Below, in pieces: positions 31,267 through 41,259 of a DNA stretch of 64,000 nt. The stretch lies in NCBI GenBank assembly GCA_030374805.1, contig JARGSG010000035.1, forward strand, positions 310,001-374,000, written 5' to 3'. Made by a program: the position numbers and the translations under genes. The notes under the pieces are model-generated. The model was not told where the DNA came from. It saw nothing but the letters and a program-made list of their open reading frames with translations, and did not search any database. Source of the stretch: Gracilaria gracilis (taxonomy: Eukaryota > Rhodophyta > Florideophyceae > Gracilariales > Gracilariaceae). Every line of letters begins with the position of its first letter. The stretch's first letter is position 1.

Positions 31267-31919
31267 CCGATCGTGAACACGTCGGCGATGTTGTTCGAGG
31301 AGTTGTCAACGGGCTCCAATCTGTTGCGGTTGTCCACAGCTAAGTCCTGTCGACGAACGGGAGCATTGAGTTGGTCCTCCATGGAATTGAGAGCGGACGG
31401 CGCCGCCAGCGACGGCTGCGGCTGTAGAAAGTGGGTCGGTCATGTGAAACGCAAGATAACCTGAGGCACTTCGCACGAAGATAGTGGACGAGTGATGTGG
31501 CGTCGGCGGAGAGTAGCAGCGTTACCTCCCTTACCTCTTGCGAAAGAGGTGCCTTCTGATCGTTACTATGTAAGGCCCACACCATACCTTCTTATGCAGT
31601 CCAAGATAGCATATCGTCGACGGATCTTTCTTCCAGCATGGGCTTGTGACCTGCTGGATGCGTGCAGTCGGGGGTCTTTTGGCAAGGAACTACTCACGGC
31701 TTTGACAGTGATCGGCAAGCTACCTGACCGCTTGGACGAGTTTAACGACATCCCGGGTCGTTCCGGTTACTTGTATTACCTGTTGATACCGCCTGAACTC
31801 TAGGACAGGAGATGAGGGTGTCTCTGGGTGAGCAGTCATATTTAAACCCATGTGCTAATAGCATGCTAATAGCAGTGCTAGCTGGACACTGCAAACGTAA
31901 CGGAACTTTCTACGAGTTT
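31267..31919. other. Unassigned stretch between two decayed genes
   Basis: A plus-strand frame (31492-31803) reads protein-like in its second half (DLLDACSRGSFGKELL, LPDRLDEFNDIPGRSGYLYY) but has no family I recognise and no obvious start. It may be an exon of a lost gene or an element fragment. Nothing else is visible. Confidence 0.3.
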
Positions 31920-31986
31920 AGGAAACTCGAAATCAAAAATTTTGAGTTTCCTGAACATAGTTTCTGCAGGGCCTGCAGTGCAGGCC
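31920..31986. repeat. Two adjacent hairpins (inverted repeats)
   Basis: The first hairpin has 14-bp arms at 31920-31933 (aggaaactcgaaat) and 31939-31952 (attttgagtttcct), with one mismatch and a 5-base loop. The second, 31970-31986, has perfect 8-bp arms (ggcctgca / tgcaggcc) around one base. They lie just beyond the point where the aminotransferase homologue loses its C-terminus. They could be the end of a small mobile element or a transcript-end structure. Confidence 0.85.
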
Positions 31987-32025
31987 TTGTTGTTCCACAA
32001 CTTTCTTTTGTTGCGCGCGCGCCGC

Positions 32026-33246
32026 TCATGCATGGGCATCGGGCCGTGCAAGCGGCACGTCGCGGCGCCGACCGCGCCGTCCGCGCCAGCGGCGCGGCGG
32101 TCGCGGGGGCAGCAGTCGTGCCAGTTCTTCTACTGGGACGTGTCGTCGGCGCTGACGAAGAGCGGGTGCCTGACCCTTGAGTAATTCCTTCACAAACTCC
32201 ATATCGTCCTGTAAACCGAGCCGATCCACGTCCACTTCCGCCATCAGGTCCATCGCCCCTTGCGGTCGCACCACCCGCACGCCCTCCACCTGCTCCAGTT
32301 TCGAAGCGGTCATCTTTGTGTTCATTTCCAGTTCGCCCATCACCGCTCGGAACGCCTTGTTTGCAGTACCCTGTCTCAGTAGGCTTGGTACCATTGCTTG
32401 CGCCGGTGTGTTTGGCACCAGCATACGCGTCGTCAGCTGCCTGATTCCCTTCCTCACGTCACCGCGCGTGAAAATTCGTTCGCGGTCGTGGATCAGAATC
32501 CAACCCAGACGCCAACCTGGCACCACGAACTGTTTACTGATTCCGCCCAATGTCAACACCGGTACGTCCTTGGAGCGCGAGGCGATCGACGTGAACTTTG
32601 TGTCAGAAAACACCATGTCCGCGTACACCTCATCTGCGATGATGGGTACTTTAAGCACGGCCGCCGCTGCCAGCAGGTCGTCGATGTGCGATTCGGAGAA
32701 CACCGAGCCGCACGGGTTTGAAGGGTTATTCACCACGAGTGCCTTTGTGCGCGAGTCTACCAGTTTGGCCAGATCTTCCAGACAGATTTCCCATTGCTCG
32801 TCGGGGTTCACACGGTAGTAACGACATTCGATTCCGTAACCTTCTGCGATTGTGCGGAACAGAGGGAAGCCCGGTTTGGGCAGCAGAATGTTGTCACCTT
32901 CGTTGGCGATGCATCCCAACGCGATTTCCAGCGCCCCAGAAGTTCCGCTCGCCAGCACCACGTCATCAGCTGTCAGTGGCGCTTCATCGGTAGAGTAGCG
33001 GTTTGCAACGGCCTCGTGCGCTTCCAACGAGCCCATAGACATCGAGTAGCCATTGCCTTGGCCGCTGCGAATGACGTCACAGAATTGGGCCAGAGTTTCT
33101 TCGCTTACCCTCAAGATGCCATACACAGTCGGGTCCCCTTCAGAAAGGTGGATCAGCTCCTTCTTCGGGTTTGGTTTCACGTCTATGTTTTGTACCAAGT
33201 TACGAATTGGATTTATCGTCCGTAGCGACCGATCCGAAGCGTGCAC
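32026..33246 (-). pseudogene. TAT: Tyrosine aminotransferase homologue lacking both ends
   Basis: The frame is a class I/II PLP aminotransferase of the tyrosine aminotransferase subfamily. Homology begins at about 33263 with a family-typical DWNVHASDRSLRTINPIR, but no in-frame ATG exists between that point and the stop codon just upstream; the listed start is GTG. Core motifs are intact: VLASGTSGALEIALGC, LLPKPGFPLFRTIAEGYG, VVNNPSNPCGSVFSES, IIADEVYADMVF and the PLP lysine in LGGISKQFVVPGWRLGW. Homology ends abruptly near 32176 after FVKELLKG. The remaining 50 Arg/Pro-rich residues are unrelated, so the substrate-carboxylate arginine motif (NWLRV-like) is lost. It is either a recently truncated gene or a gene with exons I cannot find. 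GRF-zinc-finger-like coding on the other strand overlaps the foreign tail. Confidence 0.8.
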
Positions 33247-33270
33247 GTTCCAATCGCTTCCGAACGAGAG

Positions 33271-34469
33271 TTAGGTGAGCTCGGGAGGATCGCCTGCACC
33301 ACCCATTCCGTCTTTCGTGCCCGCAGAGTTAGAGTCGCTTGATTTCATGTGTTCCGTACTACCGGGTATTGTCGACGACGATTCATTTTCTTGTTCGCTC
33401 GACTGGTAATTGTCATTTCCACCGGGCCGGCTCATCACAAGTGACATAACTTCGCTCAGGGCTCGAGCTTCTTCTCTTCGAACTTCTTCTTTATCCCAAA
33501 ACTCCTCGCCACCATTAATGTCGTTCCCATTGTTCCAGCTGGTGCTTGCAGGTAGATTTCGCTGTAGCACGCATCGCAGATATTATTAACGTTCTGAAGA
33601 CTCGCAACCGGTGTCCGTCTCTCACACCTTGGGCAAGGGGGATTATCTACGCGCAAGAAGGCTTCATGCAATCCGAGGAACGGTCGCCGCACGTTTGGCA
33701 CGCGCCAATTTTCACGAAGATGATCTTCAACACCAACAGATAATTCGCATCCGTGAGCGTTCGCTTGTTCCTTGGTAAAGTCAATTACGCGAGAGCGCGC
33801 AAGGGTAAATAGGGTTGCTTTTTTCATGCTATGTCGCTCTGCTCGGACCATGTCATCTTCAGAAAGCGTTTGTTGTGAACTAAACTCAGAGTCTTTGACT
33901 GTGAAGCTTAGTATGCTTTTCATGGCCTCTTCGTCACGTTCTGCTGCAAGTCTTTTGCGTCTTTGCTTCACCTTATCCAGTCTGTTCTTCATTTCAACTG
34001 GGTCAGACTCGCGGGGATCCAATTGCGAGCGACGATAATCAACTGAATCGAGCTCAGCCTTGTACTGTTCGAATTCTGATAAACCATATACAGACTTGGC
34101 TTCATCTTCTTCTTCTTCTTCCTCTATGTCCGTATCTTTAGGGATAGAGCCCTCTATCCAGAGATTGAGCCACTTCAATTAGCTTTGTTCCTGGGCGCAG
34201 AGTCACCAAACTTTTCCTCCCAGCGCACCTGATATGTCAAAGCTTGCCAAAATCTCCTCATCACTCTGACGCCGATCTAGAGAGCCATCGCTGCTCTTAA
34301 ATCGAAAACTATTTGCTTTGCAAACTGTTGAAAGAGAGGACTCAGACAAGCTTCGGGTCTTTCCCGGGATTATCGCACAACTTCTTGAAATCTGTCGCCC
34401 GATGAATACAATCGCTGACTTGCGGGGGTCTGCCGAAAAGGCTCCATTTGAAGGTATGAAAGTTAGCAT
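33271..34469 (-). CDS. Unrecognised protein with C-terminal zinc-ribbon, two exons, possible frameshift
   Basis: Exons 34469-34229 and 34153-33456 join across a 75-bp GT-AG intron in phase (...ASFDIS-E-GSIPKDTD). From the ATG at 34469 (MLTFIPSNGAFSADPRKSA) the product has about 312 residues. The N-terminus is Ser/Arg-rich, and organelle targeting is possible. An acidic run (IEEEEEEDEAK) and a charged helical part (KNRLDKVKQRRKRLAAERDE) follow. Near the end is a four-cysteine cluster (CPRCERRTPVASLQNVNNIC, then DAC). After about 33555 the next frame over looks more protein-like (GGEEFWDKEEVRREEARALS) and stays open to 33271, so a one-base indel or sequence error may have cut off about 90 residues. 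I do not know the family. Confidence 0.5.
34154..34228 (-). other. Probable intron of the zinc-ribbon gene
   Basis: This 75-bp segment has a gtgcgc donor and a gatag acceptor. Splicing removes the in-frame stops between the two open frames and keeps phase. The donor is weaker than gtaagt used elsewhere in the window, so the call is moderate. Confidence 0.55.
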
Positions 34470-35000
34470 AGCTAAGCTGCTCCTTATAGTAGGATAGATC
34501 TCGAGTTCGTGGTTAATCCGATCGACCGGGCGGTCGCGCTTAGACTCAGGCAAAACACTTATTGCTTTCGATACGAGAGAGCAGAAGATGGCACTCGATT
34601 TGCTCCTTGAAGATGTGAACAGTCAAGGGCACTCTTCCCTGTGTCCCCTCGCTTTCATCCAGAAGATTTTCGGCAGTACGAGAGAATGTGGCGGTTTCAT
34701 CCCAGCATGCAACGGGATCAATTGAGAGCCAGTCTCAATTGCAAGCACCGTTGTGTCTTGCATCGGAATTGGTCGCGTACGGCGACACGAGCGTCCCATT
34801 GTCGCTGTTATAAGCGCCATGGAGACGCAGTAGCTGCTAAGGAAGAGGGAGTCATCGACCGCTCAGAGTAAAGTTTCATACAGTTTCTCTCTGTTGCACA
34901 GCACATCGGTGATGAGTCACCACTGACCTACAAGCAGATCAGATTTTGCACCCCCTTGTGCAAGACTACAGTAGACAAAGTTATCGCATTGCAGGCGCAC
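34470..35000. other. Short intergenic, edge of the transposon-rich region
   Basis: No gene is visible in this stretch. At 34946-34962 is a small palindrome (ttgcacccccttgtgcaa), a form of which recurs at about 54013. The Harbinger target duplication begins at 35001. Confidence 0.4.
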
Positions 35001-35003
35001 TGA

Positions 35004-35030
35004 GGGCGTCCCCACCCGTATGCCCAAATC
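35004..35030 (+). repeat. Left terminal inverted repeat of the Harbinger element
   Basis: About 27 bases beginning gggcgtccccacc mirror the right end of the element. The target duplication tga precedes it directly. Confidence 0.9.
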
Positions 35031-35208
35031 CTAAAAAATTTCTGCCATTTGTATAGACATGATTGGTCGTGCAAAGCCTCCCATAGACGCAGGATAGTCA
35101 AGCCAAAACTGCCCGAATGGCAGTTCGTCCCAAAGCGTAACGAACATAATCGCCCAAGCCCAGTCACAAAGCACCAAACGTCCAACCAGTTTGAAAGCGT
35201 ATCCCAGC

Positions 35209-36516
35209 ATGTCATCCTCATCTTCATCATCGAGTGACGATGAAAGCATCCACTACGCTTTAGTGCTTTTGCTTACAAATTTCAACAACCAATGCAAGCG
35301 AAAGAAAATTGGTCGATCAACCAAAGGTCGGAGATCAAATCGCGATAAACATAGATACCAAGGAGCTCATCAAATCGATATTGACTACTTCTGCCGGGGA
35401 AAAGTTATGCAACCTTTGTTCACCACGCAGAAATTTGGAAAAAGATTCAGCGTCACAAGAACAATTTACGAGAAACTTTTCGCTGCCCTTTGCTGTGTAG
35501 ACGAATATTTTCTGCAGCAAAAAGACGCTACCCACCGTAAAGGTGCCACAACAGATCAAAAGTTGACAGCAGCTCTCTTTGGACTGAGCTCTAGTGTAGC
35601 TGGTGATCATCTGGTTTCGTACATTCGTTTACATGAATCAACTATACTGGAAATATTGAAGAGGTTCTGTCGGACGGTTGTACTTTGCTTCAGAGACCAA
35701 TAACTGTCTAGGCCAACAGTGGCCCAGATAAAAACTATTGAATCCGACTACGCTCAGCTGGGATTTACCGGATGTATTGGGGCCCTAGATTGCTCTGGAT
35801 GGGAGTGGGGTAACTGTCCTGTTGGATGGCAAGGACAGTACATTGGGAAAGAGAGAAAACCGATGCTTCGTATGGAGGTAGTTTGTGATGATCGCCTACG
35901 AATTTGGCATGTAATGTTTGGCTCACCAGGGGCGAAGAATGACATTTCGATAATGTCCCAGAGTTCTTTATTCAATGATGTTAGAAACGGAAAATGGGCA
36001 CCCGTGACCCCATCAATATGTATTGCTGGTACAGGAATAGATTGGTCGTACTACCTCACGGATGGCATATACCCCAGATTTCGAATCTTTGCAAAGCCTC
36101 ATCCGAACCCTCGCTCCAACAAGGCCCGGCTCTATACCTCAGGACACAGCTCAGCTCGTAAAGCTGTCGAGCGCGTTTTCGCGGCGCTTTATGGACAATT
36201 TGAAATTATTGATCGTCCGGCCAGACTGGGTTAAGTGAAATACTTGAATGATATTGTACTTTGCTGCACAATTTTGCACAACATGATTGCCGAAGAGCGA
36301 TCATATGGCGGCACTGCGAAGTTCCGGTTGGCACAGAATGAATTACAAACCAATGAAACTTTGTACGATATTACCGCTCATCCCAACTGTAGCTATGAGC
36401 AAGCAGCCCTTTGGAAATCTTTACTGGATCCAATTGAATGTTTGCAAGATCACGAGAAACTACAACGTGCGTTGATGGATAACTTCTGGAATTCTCATGG
36501 CGACACTGACTCGTAA
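35209..36516 (+). pseudogene. PIF/Harbinger transposase (two in-frame stops)
   Basis: One reading frame runs from the ATG at 35209 (a Ser run, MSSSSSSSSDDESIHYALV) to 36516, about 435 codons. It is the plant-type PIF/Harbinger nuclease. The catalytic core is clear: GCIGALDCSGWEWGNCPVGW carries the first Asp, VMFGSPGAKNDISIM the second, and ARKAVERVFAALYGQFEI the Glu. The N-terminal part has the helix-turn-helix-like KGATTDQKLTAALFGLSSSV. Two TAA codons (35701-35703 and 36232-36234) interrupt it, with no frameshift. Both could be CAA changed to TAA. The catalytic triad itself is intact. It is an ordinary DNA transposon gene in early decay. Confidence 0.9.
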
Positions 36517-36799
36517 AGACTTTGATTGCTCCCCACTGCCTTCGAGACTCTTACCACGACTCTCACTCTGACACCGATGACAGCTGAAGAAGAGTGAGGG
36601 CAGTGTCTGAGTTGTTCTCTTCGGAGTCGGTTGGTACATGAACATCTCCAGTGCATTCCATTCGTCCCTTCTTTTCAGATGTCGGATGAGCCTCACTATT
36701 CTCTAGACGATTCAGTAAACGTTTGCGCATCAGACGTTGTATCTTCTGCTTCTCTTCCTCCGATACCAATGACCCTGCCCCGAGTAATTTCAACGTCAT

Positions 36800-37669
36800 C
36801 TACCACTCTAGTTTTTCACGCTGTAAAGCTATCTTCTCCCTCGCCAAGCTAACCTTCTCTTTCACAGAATTCTCCAAAAGCGCCTCGATTCTTCTCATCG
36901 AATTCTCAACGCCCTCCTCCCTGTCAGCTTCCTCCTTGTTTCTGTCCTTCTCCTTCTTCTTTTTCGCAGCCTTCGTTCCCAAAGGACGCTCCAGTTTTAC
37001 ATCTCCACTTTTTCCCACCTCCTCAAAACCCCCTGCCTGCAACAGTGTCGTCTGACTGTTGAGGAATGTGAACGGGTCCTTGAATTTGAAGGGCTTCTGT
37101 ATATGGTAATGAGGGTTGCGAACACAATCATACAAATGGGAAACAGACTGACTCCCATCACTGTACAAAAGTTCTGCGCATTGCAGAAGATCACCATCCC
37201 CAGGATTTCCAGTTAATTTCATACTCAGGACCCTATCGTAGCAGGCTTTGTATCGAGTACATTCGGCTCTAATCTTGTCCCAGTTCTTGCGACAACCGTC
37301 CGCTGAACGCCCGTCCCACCGGCGACAGTCCAGTTCGCAACCAGTCCTCGGTAACGTGCAAGCATCTTTTGGTTTAGCCTTATCTTTGATAAAGATAGCA
37401 CGTATGCGGCGGCCATGCTCCGCCGCTGACATTCCCGAGCCCACGGATGGGTCTGTGGAAGCTGCAGCAGCGGCGCGAACCAACGCCATCGTTTCATTGT
37501 TGTTCCACGCAATATTGCGGCCCTTGATCGCCGTATTCTGTCCTTGTCTCGCTCTTTGACCTTCACCCTCCACATTCCCAGTACGCCCCCCGTTCGGCGG
37601 CTCGTGATCACCTCCTCGCCCAGTAACCTCCACCACTGCAGCCGTATACAACTCTGATTCTTGTGGCAT
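36800..37669 (-). CDS. Myb/SANT-like (trihelix) protein of the Harbinger element
   Basis: The 289-residue frame starts MPQESELYTAAVVEVTGRGG. It contains a trihelix-type DNA-binding region, with NIAWNNNETMALVRAAAA as the first helix and RRWDGRSADGCRKNWDKIRA as the third, and a Lys/Glu-rich C-terminal coiled coil (ENSMRRIEALLENSVKEKVS). Such proteins bind the ends of Harbinger elements and carry the transposase to them. After REKLEW comes a TAG, beyond which the same frame stays open to 36563 with protein-like sequence (VSEEEKQKIQRLMRKRLLNR). The original protein may therefore have been about 80 residues longer. It is otherwise intact and lies tail-to-tail with the transposase. Confidence 0.82.
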   Translation of the reverse strand: MPQESELYTAAVVEVTGRGGDHEPPNGGRTGNVEGEGQRARQGQNTAIKGRNIAWNNNETMALVRAAAAASTDPSVGSGMSAAEHGRRIRAIFIKDKAKPKDACTLPRTGCELDCRRWDGRSADGCRKNWDKIRAECTRYKACYDRVLSMKLTGNPGDGDLLQCAELLYSDGSQSVSHLYDCVRNPHYHIQKPFKFKDPFTFLNSQTTLLQAGGFEEVGKSGDVKLERPLGTKAAKKKKEKDRNKEEADREEGVENSMRRIEALLENSVKEKVSLAREKIALQREKLEW

Positions 37670-38149
37670 GTTTGCAAGATTATCGGGCGGTTTTGGCCGA
37701 TATCAGTAAGACAGATTGGATTGCACTTCTACCATTCGTCCGAAAATGCAGAAGCGCGACGGCGAAGCAAACTGATGTCATGTTGTGATGGGTGCGATTT
37801 GCTTCGTTTTGTACGTGTCCGAATCGTTCCCGCGAAAACCCAGGCAGCTGTGCAAAGGTATTCCGAAGGGGGCGGGGAGAACGCGAAGGGTGCGCGTTGT
37901 TGTTCATGCGCTCCTCCGGGAGCGTCGGAGCGCGAAAGCGACCGACGCTCTTCCGTCGAGGGCGCATGACAACACCAGAGGGGGCGACACGCTCTGCGCT
38001 GCCAGAGCAGGCTATATCTGTTTGGGACGGCCAACCCAAAATTCTGCCATTTTCGGGGAGCCCATAATTTTTACGCAAGTTTTTGGGAATTGCGCCGACG
38101 AGTGGGGTATCCATGCTGTGAAAAAATTAGACTATAACTTGCGCTATGG

Positions 38150-38176
38150 GCCTTGGCCAGACCGGTGGGGACGCCC
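38150..38176 (-). repeat. Right terminal inverted repeat of the Harbinger element
   Basis: Read on the minus strand it begins gggcgtccccacc, identical to the left end for the first 13 bases and similar for about 14 more. The target duplication tga follows at 38177-38179. Confidence 0.9.
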
Positions 38177-38179
38177 TGA

Positions 38180-38787
38180 GAACACCATTTTGATAGGGGA
38201 AACGGTGCGGGTGATGACAAACCCAATTTTACTTGCACCACTTTACAGCAGCGTTGCACAAGTTCAATAAATTTATAGGCTCCAGAGAAAATTTATTGAG
38301 GTGCTCTCTTCGTCCTCTGTGGCGGTGTCACGGCTTCTTACACGCCTAATTGATTGGTTCGTATTCAACGTGTAACACTCAGTATGAGCGTATACATTGA
38401 ATACAAGGGCAAGTGCCCATTTTGAGTAAACTAACAGTCAGCTACAAATGCACGCACAGTGTGCGTCGCCCACGTGTTGTCCTTCCAGGACCAACTGATT
38501 CGCAAGATACGCTCCAAAAAAAAGCGCCTCAAGTTGCAAGATTATATCAGTCATACGTCGCCGCTCACCAAAGAGTTTACTTGACTTGAAAGCACTGGCG
38601 CACAGACTTCCGTTCATATTGCGACACCGACATGCTCTACCCAACTACCCTTTCCTCCGACCTACTGAACCTCTCCATTACGCCAAGTTCTATCAAAGTT
38701 TTTCTATGTTTCTCGTGCGCAACATTTGGTAAGAACGCAGTACGGTAACGCATTGTTTCATTTCTTTCGCAATCAGGAGCTAGGTTC
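38180..38787. other. Flank between the Harbinger and hAT elements
   Basis: No gene. At 38228-38277 is a motif (acttgcaccactttacag ... ttgcacaagttcaataaatt) that resembles, in inverted order, the sequence at 42650-42690 and 43004-43026 at the end of the DIRS-like element. It may be a leftover end of a related element into which the Harbinger copy inserted. Confidence 0.45.
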
Positions 38788-41259
38788 ATGTCCACAGACA
38801 ATCGTAGCGTGCCTCTTAGCTCGCAGTCCTCTACATCTCGAAAAACAGGCCGAAAACGGAGTTGGTGGCCTTCCGAGTGTTTCACACTTCAGCCAGACGC
38901 TGGCAACTCTTCACTAACCGACAACCTTTGTACCACATGCAAGGGATGTGGGTGGCAAACAAAGGCGAACAGTGTGAATGCCACCCAACTCGGTCAACAT
39001 TTACCACAATGTTCCTTTACTCCTCCAGATACAATTGTCCGGCTCTTGAAGTCCTCTCCATCCCTATCCCGCTCATAGCAAAACCGTGGAATACCATCCG
39101 AGTGTTTCGGAATACCTCTAACGCCCGCCAAAAGACGTCGCGAGAGTGCTGGAGCTTCGGTGCCTCCCGTTCACCCGCCAAAACCACACACAGTTGCCCC
39201 TGTTACGTCTCATACAAGGAACAGGGCGGTCGTTTCTCGTGAGCAAAACGCGTTTGCATCTAAACTAACCCGATTTAATGAGTTGCTCACGCAGTTAGTT
39301 GTGAATCATATGCTGCCATTCAGCATTTTGACTCGGAGGGAGGATGAAAATGAGCTCTTTCAGATCATAAGGCTGCTTGATCCACGAATGGAAGCTCACG
39401 TGCCGACTATATCTCGGATGGCAGGTAAGAACATCAATGCATACTACGAGAGAAAACTGATGTTTGTCAAGTCTGCACTTACGTCGTCGCTGGAGCAAAG
39501 CTATGGCACTTTAATTTTCGACGGCTGGACCGACGCTAGCTCTGAGAATGTCACTAATGTACTGCTAAGTATAACAGGTATGGAGAGGTCGAGGACCACG
39601 TACTTTCTACGATCTATTTACACGGGGTCGTCTAGTTGCGACTCGTCACTGTACGCGCACGTGGTGGAATCTGTCTTTCAGCATTTCGGTGATATGACAC
39701 GCATTACGGCAGTCGTAAGTGATAATACGAGCTCCTGCGTGAAGGCCAAGGAGGAGCTTTCTAGGAAACACAATCACATCATTCCCGGCCAGGACCAAAC
39801 GCACGTAGCGAATTTGTTAATGCAGGATATGGGGCAGCTCCAATGGATCAGTGAAATACTGAATACGGTATCTGGTATTGTCAGTGACATGCGGAAACAC
39901 TCGAAGCTCTATTTCCGCTATAAGCTACTGAAAGAACAGTACAACGACAACCTCCGCAACAGTGGATACGTGACATCCCACCGAGAGCTGGACGAATATG
40001 GTAGGGTTCGTCCGCTGAGAACAGAGGTTTTGCCTATGCTGATGGCTACTACAAGATTTGCTAGTTCCGAAATGATGCTCTGTTCGTTTATAAGAGGCCG
40101 GAATGTGTATCGGGAACTGGTGGACTGTCCGGACTTTTCGAAAACCTTGTACGGTGGAAGTAGTTCACACAAACGAGATCATTTCGAGGCTAAAATTCGA
40201 GACAACACCGTCTCCACCATGTGCCTGGACTTGTACTATGTCTTCCGACTTGTGCGACAATACTTACGCATATTTGACGAAGACAGCTCTGTTATATCTC
40301 AGGTCTACCCGGCAACGAAACAGTTGCAACGTGAGCTATGTTCTTTGCCTTTGACTCCGTTTTTCACCGCAGAACGGAAGGAGCAGATCATGAGTTGCTT
40401 TCGTGGTCGTCTGGATGAAGGAGGTCGGAAGATACCACTGTTAACCTCGTTACATTATGTCGCATACTTCTTGGACATACGAATTATTAATGATGAGTGC
40501 ACTGAATATAGCGCGGCAATTCTGAAACATATCCGAGCATATGTCGAATCGAATGTGTTTCCACCGACACAGAAGCTACCGAGCTCCGGAGGTGTAGATG
40601 GGGCCGTACACCGTCTATTTGAAGAGCTTAATTATGTTCGTCTATCGTGGAGAGCGCAAGCAGACAACCCTGCTCAGAGAGACGTACTTATGGCTTTCAA
40701 GAACATCCCCGTGGTATACTGGATGAAGTACAGGGAAAGCCCTACACTGAAGGACTTTGCTCTTCGTATATTATCGGTAAGTCCATCCTCCTCCAGCGTA
40801 GAGAGGATTTTCAGTCTCCAGGGGAGAATAAGAACTCCAACTCGAAACAGACTCCACCCAGTCAAGGTGGAGAAGATGATCTTTTGTGTCTTTAATCGGG
40901 CTCTCACCTCCCGGAAACGAAGCCGCATGAACGTCAGATCTAGACCAACCACCGGTTATCATACCGAGCAGCAGGTGTCTGGACCTGTTCACCAGAACGC
41001 TACTGGAACAGCATCACAAGTTCTGGAGTCTACAGCTACCGTAGGTTCTGCGACACAAGCTGAGACACTGGGAATGACCCCTGGTAACACAGAAGGGTTT
41101 GCGTCGTTCTTCGAGGTGGACAATGAAATCGAAACGTATGATGAAGAGGTCGTTGGGGAAGGGGCGAATGTAGAATATTGCTTTTCGGATCTGGATGACG
41201 ACGACGATGAAAGCGGGCAGCTTCCGGACACTGCAGTTATGCGTCGTCTATTTTCATAG
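38788..41259 (+). pseudogene. hAT transposase, near-intact (one in-frame TAG)
   Basis: One frame runs for about 823 codons from the ATG at 38788 and is broken only by TAG at 39076-39078; the remaining 699 codons (39160 onward) are fully open. The N-terminus has a BED/C2H2-like finger (CTTCKGCGWQTKANS...LGQHLPQC). The nuclease domain follows: LIFDGWTDASSENVTNVLLS (first Asp), ITAVVSDNTSSCVKAKEEL (second Asp), and the C-terminal dimerisation region SPSSSSVERIFSLQGRIRTP (Glu). After that comes an acidic tail ending DLDDDDDESGQLPD. Length and order are those of a full hAT enzyme. I could not identify the terminal repeats or the 8-bp target duplication by eye. A single change separates this copy from an open frame, so it is young. 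Confidence 0.92.

Larger units (their letters stand above)
35004..38176 (+). mobile_element. Full-length PIF/Harbinger DNA transposon (3173 bp)
   Basis: Both ends are visible. The left terminal inverted repeat (35004 onward, gggcgtccccacccgtatgc) matches the right one (ending 38176; reverse complement gggcgtccccaccggtctgg) with few mismatches over about 27 bases. The three bases tga flank both ends (35001-35003 and 38177-38179), the 3-bp target duplication expected of this superfamily; its usual preference is TWA. Inside are the two expected genes, a DDE transposase on the plus strand and a Myb/SANT-like protein on the minus strand, converging. The transposase has two in-frame stops, so this copy cannot move by itself. 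High end similarity suggests a fairly recent insertion. Confidence 0.92.
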
